A stretch of DNA of 64,000 nt, from assembly GCA_016794365.1 (NCBI GenBank), contig JAEUKB010000098.1, positions 62,001 to 126,000 of the forward strand. Direction: 5' to 3'. The stretch comes from Myxococcales bacterium (GTDB taxonomy: Bacteria > Myxococcota_A > Polyangia > Palsa-1104 > JAEUJZ01). Position numbers and translations under genes: made by a program. Shown here piece after piece: positions 51,708 through 59,874 of the stretch (the first letter of the stretch is position 1; every line of letters starts with the position of its first letter). Below the pieces are notes generated by a model. That model worked only from the letters and a program-made list of their open reading frames with translations. It did no database searches and was not told the DNA's origin.

Positions 51708-54700
51708 GTGGATGCCTTCGCCATCGTACCTGGGGCTCGGGTCGGTCCCTATGAAGTCCTCGATCAGCTCGGTCGAGGAGGCATGGGCGTCGTCTTTCGC
51801 GCACGACACATTCAGAGCGGAAAGCTGTACGCGCTCAAGACGGTCAAGGCCCCCAATCCGCACCTCCTATCGAGCATTCGCCGCGAAATTCAGCGGCTGC
51901 GGCGCTTGTCGCATCCCGGTGTCGTCCAGCTTCGCGATGAAGGGGTGTTCCACAACCTACCGTGGTACACGATGGAGCTGTTTGACTGCGGAACCTGGGA
52001 ACAGTTCAACGAACGTCATCACCCAGCGAACAGACCGTCGCAACAGCCGCTGCCAAAGCCCGCTCTGCAAGAGCTACTGACCCGTACGCTGTCTCTGTGT
52101 GACGCCCTCGCCTACATCCACGGAGAAGGAGTCGTTCACCGAGACATCAAGCCATCCAACGTGTTTTGGCCGGGACGAGAGCGTGCAGTTCTGGTGGACT
52201 TTGGACTGGTGCTTTCCTACAGCCGTCCTGATCGCAGAGAAGCGCTGCAAGTGGCGCCGCTGATGGCTGGAACGGTCGCCTACATGGCACCGGAACAGAT
52301 TCAGGGAGAGCCAGTAGATGCGCGGGCCGATATCTTTGCGCTCGGCTGCATGCTGTATGAAAGCCTCACAGGAGTCCTTCCCTATCCAGCGACGCTCAGC
52401 GAGCGACTGAAACAGAGAGAGACGCAGGTTCGTCCGCCCTCTGTACTGGCCCCGTGGCTTTCCAAAGGACTCGATGAGCTGATCTTGCGGATGCTCGCGC
52501 CGGATCGAAAAGATCGCATCGGGCACGCAAAAGACATCACGCAGGCACTGACTTCGTCTCTGTTTGTGGATGCACCGCAGCTAGACATCGAGCCCACGCG
52601 CAGCCGGGACTATCTGTATCGCTCGGGATTTGTGGGACGCGACGATCTGCTCGTCAGCTTGAATCAGCAGCTTCACAAGCTCCTTGCAGGCGAAGGAAAG
52701 CTCCTCCTTATCGAAGGAGAGAGTGGCAGTGGCAAGACCCGACTGCTCAGCGAGCTACTACGGAACGCAAGTCACATCGGCGTGTTTGTCGCAACCGGAG
52801 AGTGTCCTCCGCAGCATGCAGCAGACAACGGAAACCCGGTGATTCACATCGGACCGCTCAAGCCGCTGCGTCCCTTGCTTCAGTCGATTGCTGATCGCTG
52901 TCGTCAAGATGGTGCTGCCTGTACGGAACGACTGCTCGGATCACACTTGCATGTCTTGTCTGCGATTGAGCCCGCGCTGAGCACGCTCCCTGGTGCAGAC
53001 AGACTCCCGAAAGCGGCTCCCTTGCCGATTGATGCAGCCAAACATCGTGTGCTGAGCGCGCTGTCGGACTGCATGACCACGCTGGCGAAAGAGCGACCGC
53101 TGCTGCTCCTTCTGGATGACTTGCAGTGGGCCGATCCACTGACGATGGAGTTTCTGGTTCATCTCGACAATACAGCGATCCCTGGTGCGCCCATCCTGAT
53201 CTGTGGAACCTTCCGAAGTGAAGAGATGACCACAGCCCTGCGCGAGCTGATGCAGCGATCCAGCATCATGCGACTCGCGATGCGCAGACTGGATGAGCAC
53301 GCGGTCGGACAGATGATCGCCGACATGCTGGCAGTACGACAAGCACCGATCGAGCTGGTGAGCGTTCTGCAAGAAGTGTCCGCAGGGAATCCGTACTTCA
53401 TCACAGAGTATCTTCAGACTGCGGTCAGTGAACAGATCTTGCGACGGGATGGACAGCAGGGCTGGATGCTCGCAAAGCCAACGTCTACGTCATGGCAGAC
53501 CAAGCTGCGCGAGCTGGGACTTCCAATCACGCTGCAAGCGCTGATTTCACGCCGGATCAATCAGCTTGAAGGAACGCTGCGCACGGTGGTGATGACCGCA
53601 TCTGTGCTGGGCAGAGAGTTCGATGGTGAGCTTCTGTTTTCGATCTGTGGTCTGTCGGAATCCGATGGTGCCGATGCGCTCAACGATCTGCTCCGACAGC
53701 AGCTCCTTGATCCAGCCGGTGGGGGTCGCTATCGCTTCGTTCATGACAAGCTGCATGAAGCGGCGTATCAGTCTCTGTCTGCACAAGAAAAGCGACAGCT
53801 TCATCTGGCAGCAGCCCAAGCGATGGAAGCCTTACAGAGCGATCACTTCTTGGGACTCGCTCAGCATTACACCAGCGCCAACGAACCAGACAAAGCACGG
53901 ATGTATCTACAGCGTGCTGCACTGCCTCTGCTCCGAATTGGCGCGCACCAAGCAGCGACTCCTCTTCTTGCGCAAGCGCTGCGCTTTGCCGACGAGCCAG
54001 GCTGTGTCCTAAGCACCGAAGATCGCGCCGAGCTACATCGTGTGTATGCCGATGCGCTGTTTGGCATGGGAGACATTGAACACAGCGCAGAACACGCAGA
54101 GCACGCGCTGACCTTGCATCATGTCTCGATTCCCAAGAGTCGCTTTCAGCTTGTACTGAGCCTGCTGCTTCAGACCCTTGAGCAGTTCTACTGGCTGATG
54201 CGCAAACCCGATCTGACGCGACCAAGTGATGAGCGATCCCTCACGGTTGCGCAAGCTGCACTGCGTCTATCCACCTGTCATTTCGCGGACAGTAGGAAGC
54301 CGATTCCTTCTCTGGTATCGACGCTGCTCGCTGCCAACTTGGCCAATCGCGCTGGACACAGTGGTCCGCGTGCGATTCCGTATGCAACGCTCGGCTATGT
54401 CACTGCAATGATGAAGATTCCCTTGCTACCGCAGCGCTACTTTCGTGATGCGGTTGAAGATGCGATCGCTCGCAGTGACACCCACAGTCAGGTCGCGGTC
54501 GCAGCGTATGAGTGCGCGCTGTATCAGTCGCGCGGACAGTGGGCCGAAGTGGATGCCAGTGCGCGCAGAGGAATCGAAGCGGCAGAGCGCAGCGGAGATC
54601 TGCTTGGACACGAAGCGATGGTGATGCTGCTGGCCGGAAAGGAAATGATTCGTGGACAGCTTGATTCAGCAGCCATCCATCTTGAACAAGTCTGTCACAC

Positions 54701-55394
54701 TGCTGCGACTCGAAACGCGCACAGGAATCGCGGCTGGGCGCTGTCTCTGCTGGCCCTTGCACGCTACTGGACAGGACAGTCTGTTCAAGCCATTGAGCTG
54801 GCTCACAGCGCGGTATCCTGCTTTGAGACAGAGCGTGGCAACGATGCAGCCAATCCCAAAGCCCTGCTGTCTGCGCTATTCCTTTCGCAAGGACAGACCA
54901 AGCAAGCACTCCAACTGGCCGAAGAGAGTGTCGAGATCTTGCAACGCCGACCGCTGTTCTTTCAGATGTGGACGGGCTGCTCTCTGCTGCTTGATACGCT
55001 GCTGCAACTGCTAGAAAGAGAGCCCGATCAGACCACTCCCAGCGCGTGCAAGCTGATCGATCAGATCGAGCTGGTTTTGCAGATGCTACAGCTGATGTGC
55101 AAGATGGCTCCGATTGCTCATCCGCTCCAGCTGCGCGCGAGCGGAATGCTGCTTCGCATAAGTGGACATCCGCAGTCCGCCAAGCGACTGCTCCGCAGAT
55201 CGATCCGTACTGCGCAGCAGCTCCAGATTCCGCTGTCCGAAGCCGCAGCCCACCTAGAGCTGGCGAAGCTGTTTGCACCCAGCTCGCGCGCACGAACCGA
55301 AGCGCTGGCACAAGCCAAGCAGCTTGCACAGTCCGTTGGCTGTCTGTATCTGATCGAACGCATCGATGCCGAAGATGCAAAGGACCGTCATTAA
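51708..55394 (+). CDS. Ser/Thr protein kinase fused to an AAA-type ATPase and TPR-like region
   Basis: A 1228-residue protein from GTG at 51708. Residues about 14-290 form a eukaryotic-like kinase: glycine loop LGRGGMG (21-27), Lys44 in YALK, HRDIKPSN, DFGLVLSY, and APEQIQG with the later DIFALGCMLYE, all functional. A second domain at about 310-600 is a STAND/AAA-like ATPase with Walker A GESGSGKT (337-344) and LLLLDDLQWADP. The last 600 residues are helical repeats with a TPR flavour (AHYTSANEPDKARMYLQRAA, EEAESVEILQRRP-type). This matches MalT-like kinase fusions such as PknK and a set common in Myxococcota; the ATPase-TPR part probably senses a signal or acts as scaffold. No signal peptide; cytosolic. 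Confidence 0.88.
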   Translation: MDAFAIVPGARVGPYEVLDQLGRGGMGVVFRARHIQSGKLYALKTVKAPNPHLLSSIRREIQRLRRLSHPGVVQLRDEGVFHNLPWYTMELFDCGTWEQFNERHHPANRPSQQPLPKPALQELLTRTLSLCDALAYIHGEGVVHRDIKPSNVFWPGRERAVLVDFGLVLSYSRPDRREALQVAPLMAGTVAYMAPEQIQGEPVDARADIFALGCMLYESLTGVLPYPATLSERLKQRETQVRPPSVLAPWLSKGLDELILRMLAPDRKDRIGHAKDITQALTSSLFVDAPQLDIEPTRSRDYLYRSGFVGRDDLLVSLNQQLHKLLAGEGKLLLIEGESGSGKTRLLSELLRNASHIGVFVATGECPPQHAADNGNPVIHIGPLKPLRPLLQSIADRCRQDGAACTERLLGSHLHVLSAIEPALSTLPGADRLPKAAPLPIDAAKHRVLSALSDCMTTLAKERPLLLLLDDLQWADPLTMEFLVHLDNTAIPGAPILICGTFRSEEMTTALRELMQRSSIMRLAMRRLDEHAVGQMIADMLAVRQAPIELVSVLQEVSAGNPYFITEYLQTAVSEQILRRDGQQGWMLAKPTSTSWQTKLRELGLPITLQALISRRINQLEGTLRTVVMTASVLGREFDGELLFSICGLSESDGADALNDLLRQQLLDPAGGGRYRFVHDKLHEAAYQSLSAQEKRQLHLAAAQAMEALQSDHFLGLAQHYTSANEPDKARMYLQRAALPLLRIGAHQAATPLLAQALRFADEPGCVLSTEDRAELHRVYADALFGMGDIEHSAEHAEHALTLHHVSIPKSRFQLVLSLLLQTLEQFYWLMRKPDLTRPSDERSLTVAQAALRLSTCHFADSRKPIPSLVSTLLAANLANRAGHSGPRAIPYATLGYVTAMMKIPLLPQRYFRDAVEDAIARSDTHSQVAVAAYECALYQSRGQWAEVDASARRGIEAAERSGDLLGHEAMVMLLAGKEMIRGQLDSAAIHLEQVCHTAATRNAHRNRGWALSLLALARYWTGQSVQAIELAHSAVSCFETERGNDAANPKALLSALFLSQGQTKQALQLAEESVEILQRRPLFFQMWTGCSLLLDTLLQLLEREPDQTTPSACKLIDQIELVLQMLQLMCKMAPIAHPLQLRASGMLLRISGHPQSAKRLLRRSIRTAQQLQIPLSEAAAHLELAKLFAPSSRARTEALAQAKQLAQSVGCLYLIERIDAEDAKDRH

Positions 55395-55398
55395 CTAC

Positions 55399-55421
55399 AC
55401 GGAAATCTTGTACTTTTCCGT
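55399..55421 (+). terminator. Weak inverted repeat after the kinase-ATPase gene
   Basis: ACGGAAA and TTTCCGT form a 7 bp stem (55399-55405 with 55415-55421) separated by 9 bases. No T-tract follows, so this is a tentative terminator. Confidence 0.35.
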
Positions 55422-55517
55422 CAGTCTTCCCGACTACGAGGCGGTCCCAAATGCAAAGGACTGTCAGATAGAATCAAGCTGTACACAGTCCCATCAGAAT
55501 GCGGCATCCTATCGTAA

Positions 55518-56705
55518 ATGCCCTCTTGGTTTGCATACCTAACGCTTGGCGCATGGCTTTCCACGGTCTTTTTGGCTGCACTGGTCAGAGGCCGTCCGTT
55601 TGCTATGTTCGCCGGAATCATCGTCGGCCTACACTCTCTTATCGCGGTTGAGATCGCGGACATGTTCCAGCCGGTGTGGGGACTGTTTGTCGCGCTGCAC
55701 GTCGCGGTCTACCTAAACTTCCTGTTGCTCTTGCGACCCCGGATGCGATCCCTGCCCTACCGTCTGCTGATCAACTGGCCGGGATCGTTTTTTTGGGCCG
55801 GAACGCTCTTGGCGATGCCGTGGGCGCTCATCAAAGCTGCTGGGTTTACACCGTGGGGAATTGTGATCCCGTACGCGCTCGCAGCGATTGGATTTTTGCA
55901 GTCACACATCGCACAGAAAGAAGAAGTGGATCTGGTGGTCGGAGACACAGCGCGCAACACTGAAAAGCCGCTTCCGCATCCGCGTGGCAGAGCGCGTGTC
56001 GATCGACCATTTCAGATCGTGCAGATCACCGATCCGCACCTGGGTCCGTTTATGTCGGTGGCGCGACTACGTCGGATTGCAGAAGATGCCGTGCGCCAAA
56101 AGCCAGATCTGGTGTGCTTAACCGGCGACTTTCTGACCATGGAATCGCAGAGTGATCCGTCGCTGCTGCGTGAAGCATTGGCTCCGCTTTCTGCGCTCCC
56201 AGGTCGCGTCTTTGCCTGTCACGGAAACCATGATCATGAAGCCCCGGAAGTGGTCCGTAGTGCGCTGACTGCGAACGGAATTCGCCTGCTCGTGGATGAA
56301 GCAGAGATCGTCGATACCGAAGCAGGACGCGTTCACATCATCGGGATGGACTTCGCGTGGCAACAGCGCAGAGAGCGCATGCAGAGCGTCTGTCAGCAGC
56401 ATCCGCGCATTGCAAACACCTTGCGGCTGGTGATGCTGCATGATCCCGGTGCATTCAAGCATCTGCCCGAAGGAGAAGCCGATCTGGTTCTGTCAGGACA
56501 CACGCACGGCGGTCAGGTCGGACTGCTCAGCATGGGAATCCCCTGGACGTTCCTACGGATGTTCGGAATCACGATTCCTGATCATGGCTTTTGGGCGCGC
56601 GGTCGTGACCGAATGTATGTTCATCGCGGCAACGGACACTACGGATTCCCGCTCCGCGTCGGAGTTCCCGCCGAAGAGAGCATGCTACGCATCCATCGCG
56701 CTTAA
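55518..56705 (+). CDS. Membrane-anchored metallophosphoesterase
   Basis: A 395-residue protein with about four N-terminal membrane segments (residues about 5-24, 28-50, 53-74, 90-130) and a cytoplasmic or periplasmic calcineurin-like phosphoesterase domain from about 165: QITDPHLGPFMS, LVCLTGDFLTME, ACHGNHDHEA, VMLHDPGAFKH and LSGHTHGGQVGL, the full dinuclear-metal set. Relatives such as YkuE/YaeI process lipid or UDP-linked phosphates at the membrane. It lies between the kinase-ATPase gene and the PAS-kinase gene (convergent), so it could have a signalling role, but this is positional inference. Confidence 0.88.
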   Translation: MPSWFAYLTLGAWLSTVFLAALVRGRPFAMFAGIIVGLHSLIAVEIADMFQPVWGLFVALHVAVYLNFLLLLRPRMRSLPYRLLINWPGSFFWAGTLLAMPWALIKAAGFTPWGIVIPYALAAIGFLQSHIAQKEEVDLVVGDTARNTEKPLPHPRGRARVDRPFQIVQITDPHLGPFMSVARLRRIAEDAVRQKPDLVCLTGDFLTMESQSDPSLLREALAPLSALPGRVFACHGNHDHEAPEVVRSALTANGIRLLVDEAEIVDTEAGRVHIIGMDFAWQQRRERMQSVCQQHPRIANTLRLVMLHDPGAFKHLPEGEADLVLSGHTHGGQVGLLSMGIPWTFLRMFGITIPDHGFWARGRDRMYVHRGNGHYGFPLRVGVPAEESMLRIHRA

Positions 56706-56735
56706 CATCTCGTCATTCAGCGGTGTCGCACACGA

Positions 56736-58646
56736 TCATCCGTGCTGAGCCAAGACAGAGCGCGCAGCCGGAGCCAAGCTCCCAGCCAACACCTGAACCA
56801 GCTCCGCAGCGGTAGGACGTTGCCGAGGATCGATCGACAGACACGCATCCAGGGACTGAGCCAGCAGCGGATGCAGTCCCATACAGCGCTTTTGCAGCGG
56901 AATCACCGTTGGTGACGTGATTCCCAAGTCTGCCCACAAAAGCGGTGGCTGCTCAAACGGAAGGGTGCCCGTCAAGGCTTCATACGCAACCATTCCAAAG
57001 CCAAACACATCGGAAGCAGGAAGCGCCTGATGCGCTCCACTGCGCAGCTCAGGAGCCATATAGAGCGGCGTTCCCAAAATCGCGCCTGCTTGGGTTAGCT
57101 CTTCGGACAGACGACGGCGACGACCTCTCGATCGCGAAGAGTCACCATCAGCGGTAGACGCAAGCTCACGCGGAGTGATGAGCACCATCGGAGGCTCCAC
57201 GGTCTTTGGTGGCGGCAGCGATTTGTGGGCATGCGCCTCTGTCACCGCTCTCTGTAGCTGTCCAACCCAGGTACTTGCCTGACCCAGCACACCGCGCGTT
57301 CGATTCACTTCGTCCATCTGCGCGGCCAGCGAAGCGATCTCACGCGCCGCCTGCGCAGACGTACTCGGGGTATCTGCAACCGTATCGAGCAGCCGCGAGA
57401 TTCCGAAGTCCGCCAGCTTCACCATCACCGTTCCATCATCCCGATTCGCCACCAAGATGTTGCCCGGTTTTAAGTCTCTGTGGACCGCACCTGCGGAATG
57501 AACTGCCGTCAGAGCTTCTGCGGTTTGCAGCAGAATCCACAGCATGAAGTCGCGCTCGCCGTAGCGATGTCTAAGCTCGGCCAAGCTCTTGCCTCGGACC
57601 AATTCCATGATGATGTACGCAACGCGATCTTCGGTGATGTCTACATCGATGATGTCGATCAAGTTGGGATGATTGATACGCGCCAAGAGCTGGGCTTCTC
57701 GCGCAAAGCGAGCCATCGCGCGATAGCTTGGCTTGTCACCCAGAACCTTCGCAGCATATTGTCTACCGTCCGCCGCGCGAGTCACTTCATACACGGTTCC
57801 CATCCCGCCTTGACCCAGGATGTCACCAATCACATAGCGCTCTGCCAGCATGGTTCCGCGCGCCAAAATTGGCTGAAGCTCCGTCGAGTATTCTTCCTTC
57901 TCGGCATCCATTCCGCTGGCCAGACCGGACTCCATCGAAGCAACCAGAAGACGTGAGCGCTGCTCGATCTGACGACGTAACTCTTTGTTGAGCTGCTGAA
58001 CTTCCGCAGCGTGATCTTTGAGCTTGCAGATCTGATCCAAGATGTCTTTTCGCATCCGATCGAGCGTACTTGCCAGCGGAAACAGAGAGCTTTGGGAGTC
58101 CATCTCTACAGGTGTATCTAGATCTCCGCTGGTCATCCGTGCCACCGACCGAAGCAGCACTTCTTGTTCCGCTACTTTGCGCTGCGCGTCATCGCTCATC
58201 TGTCGCAGCTTGCTCGCTGCATCTTCCGCTTGCGTACGCGCACGCAGAAGCTCTCTCTCATACTCACGACGATTGGGAGCACTGACAATCAGAACCCGCA
58301 CCAAGGACTCTGTTCCCGTCTCATCCTTCTTCACATTTGCAGCCAGCAGCACCGGCATCTGCCTGCCATCTTTGCAGCGCAGATCCAGTGAGATCTCACT
58401 GATGAAGCCACGCAGACGCAGCAGCGGAATGCAATGAGTCTGAAACAGCAGCGCACCCGGAACCGTGAGAAGGAGCGAATAGGGACTGCTCTTTCGTAGC
58501 TCTGCTTCGCTGTATCCAGTCCAGCTTAGGAGCGTCCGATTGACATGAACAAGTTGTCCATTTCCGTTGAGAAACAGCAGTCCACAGGGGCTGTCTTCAT
58601 ACAGCTCATCCATCAGCGCCAGCGAAGATTGCGGCAAGGTACTCAT
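56736..58646 (-). CDS. PAS-coiled-coil Ser/Thr protein kinase, coupled to rsbQ-like gene
   Basis: A 636-residue protein. Residues about 8-120 form a PAS domain (MDELYEDSPCGLLFLNGNGQ, SWTGYSEAELRKS, SLDLRCKDGRQMPVLL). Residues about 125-250 are a long coiled coil (REYERELLRARTQAEDAASK, DHAAEVQQLNKELRRQIEQR). The kinase domain at about 271-630 is complete: GQGGMG (278-283), Lys300, HRDLKPGN (Arg390, Asp391), DFG at 413-415, APE at 531-533 and DVFGFGMVAYE. Between DFG and APE lie 115 residues instead of the usual 20-25, a low-complexity insert rich in Thr, Ser and Arg with likely phosphosites. The upstream overlapping gene encodes an RsbQ-like hydrolase, suggesting that the PAS pocket senses its product. 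Confidence 0.88.
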   Translation of the reverse strand: MSTLPQSSLALMDELYEDSPCGLLFLNGNGQLVHVNRTLLSWTGYSEAELRKSSPYSLLLTVPGALLFQTHCIPLLRLRGFISEISLDLRCKDGRQMPVLLAANVKKDETGTESLVRVLIVSAPNRREYERELLRARTQAEDAASKLRQMSDDAQRKVAEQEVLLRSVARMTSGDLDTPVEMDSQSSLFPLASTLDRMRKDILDQICKLKDHAAEVQQLNKELRRQIEQRSRLLVASMESGLASGMDAEKEEYSTELQPILARGTMLAERYVIGDILGQGGMGTVYEVTRAADGRQYAAKVLGDKPSYRAMARFAREAQLLARINHPNLIDIIDVDITEDRVAYIIMELVRGKSLAELRHRYGERDFMLWILLQTAEALTAVHSAGAVHRDLKPGNILVANRDDGTVMVKLADFGISRLLDTVADTPSTSAQAAREIASLAAQMDEVNRTRGVLGQASTWVGQLQRAVTEAHAHKSLPPPKTVEPPMVLITPRELASTADGDSSRSRGRRRRLSEELTQAGAILGTPLYMAPELRSGAHQALPASDVFGFGMVAYEALTGTLPFEQPPLLWADLGITSPTVIPLQKRCMGLHPLLAQSLDACLSIDPRQRPTAAELVQVLAGSLAPAARSVLAQHG

Positions 58647-59449
58647 GCTCTGCTTTGTTTGTGCAAGTAGCTACGGATGATGGCAATCGTCTCTTCGGGT
58701 GCGCTCAAGTTGGGACAGTGACCCGTGGCTTTCATCCGCACAAGCTCGCTCTGTCCAAGCTGCTGATGCAGATATTCACCGACGGTATCTGGCGCAATCG
58801 CATCTTGCTGACACTGCAAGATCAGCGATGGACACATCAGCTTGGGAAGGTCGCTGCGGTTGTCAGACAGAAACGTCACGCGCGCAAAGTGACTCGCGAT
58901 CGAGTGATCGGTACGACAAAAGCTTCCGTTTAGCTCCGTGCTCAGCTCGGGACGATCGGGATTGCCCATGATCGTCGGTGTCACGATGCTCGACCAGGCC
59001 ATGAAGTTGGCGTCCATCAGCTCCAACAGACCTTCAATGTCCTTCTGGGTGAACGCGCTCTGATAGCCGTCGTCGTGAATGTAACGCGGCGAAGGAGCAA
59101 CCAAGATCAGTCGCTCGAAGATGTGCGGCGCTTTGATCGCAGCGAGCACACCGATCATCGAGCTAACAGAGTGTCCGACAAACACCACCTTACGCAGTCC
59201 CAGATCCGTACAGATCTCAACGATGTCATCTGCGTATCCAGACAGCGTTCCGTACTTTTCGCGACTGTAACAAGAGGTGTCAGATGCACCCGCACCAACG
59301 TGATCAAACAGAATCACGCGATGATCTTGTTCAAACGCTGGCGCTACATAACGCCACATTCCTTGATCACAGCCAAAGCCATGAGCAAACAGCATCGGAG
59401 TGCTTCCTTTGCCGTACTCTCGCACATTGTTGCGCAGCAGAGACTTCAT
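58643..59449 (-). CDS. rsbQ: RsbQ-like alpha/beta hydrolase (KAI2/D14-type fold)
   Basis: A 268-residue hydrolase very similar to Bacillus RsbQ in length and motifs. The ATG at 59449 is preferred because GGGGG lies 8 bp upstream and matches the RsbQ length; a longer in-frame extension lacks a ribosome site. The N-terminus FAHGFGCDQGMWRYVAPAFE, DHRVILFDHVGAGASD, KYGTLSGYADDIVEI, VGHSVSSMIGVLAAI and SLILQCQQDAIAPDTVGEY with GHCPNLSAPEETI reproduce RsbQ almost word for word. The catalytic triad is Ser94, Asp216 and His244, where Bacillus has Ser96, Asp219 and His247. RsbQ is required by the PAS phosphatase RsbP for energy-stress signalling; here the coupled partner is a PAS kinase (4 bp ATGA overlap). 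The small-molecule substrate is unknown, as in all RsbQ relatives. Confidence 0.93.
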   Translation of the reverse strand: MKSLLRNNVREYGKGSTPMLFAHGFGCDQGMWRYVAPAFEQDHRVILFDHVGAGASDTSCYSREKYGTLSGYADDIVEICTDLGLRKVVFVGHSVSSMIGVLAAIKAPHIFERLILVAPSPRYIHDDGYQSAFTQKDIEGLLELMDANFMAWSSIVTPTIMGNPDRPELSTELNGSFCRTDHSIASHFARVTFLSDNRSDLPKLMCPSLILQCQQDAIAPDTVGEYLHQQLGQSELVRMKATGHCPNLSAPEETIAIIRSYLHKQSRA

Positions 59450-59874
59450 CGACACGACCCCCTTCACATAGTTCCCCCGACGGAGCGCTCTACCAACTGA
59501 CATCTTTCGATGCAGATCCACACAGCCTGTGATCCGCACAAAACAATACGCAGTCAACCAGAGCCGACGAAAGCGTAGCGGTCACCCTCCGCTGGGTCAA
59601 TTCACATCCGTGATGATACGGAAAACGCACCATTTTCAGACGAGAACAGCGCACAAGCAGAGACTCCTTTGCACGCGATCTTAGATGCCGCAGCACGGGC
59701 TCATGTGTGCGAGATCAGTGCGCACGACAATGACTCCCAACTGGGTTTCCCACAGGAAGCAGAGAGCGTACGCCCAGCGAAGGACGCAGCAGCAAGCGAT
59801 GGTGTACGTGACGATAAGGAATCGAGAGGAAACGTACAGACAGACGCGGCAAGGAAGGACCGCGTCAAGGTGTA
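59450..59874. other. Intergenic region upstream of the rsbQ-like gene
   Basis: This 425 bp region separates the aldehyde dehydrogenase gene (ending 59875) from rsbQ; both are on the minus strand. Reading frames in it show no signal of coding and are not called. A CACAG-CC-TGTG palindrome near 59520-59530 lies about 75 bp from the rsbQ start and could be an operator. No credible -35/-10 pair was identified. Confidence 0.5.
59843..59866 (-). terminator. Hairpin downstream of the aldehyde dehydrogenase gene
   Basis: GACGCGG (59843-59849) and CCGCGTC (59860-59866) form a perfect 7 bp GC-rich stem with a 10-base loop just after the minus-strand stop. There is no strong T-tract, so the call is tentative. 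Confidence 0.4.

Noticed and set aside
55375..55466. Near-identical 16 bp repeats ATGCAAAGGACYGTCA at 55375 and 55451
   Set aside because: Only two short copies with one mismatch, one inside a coding region end; probably a small local duplication without function.
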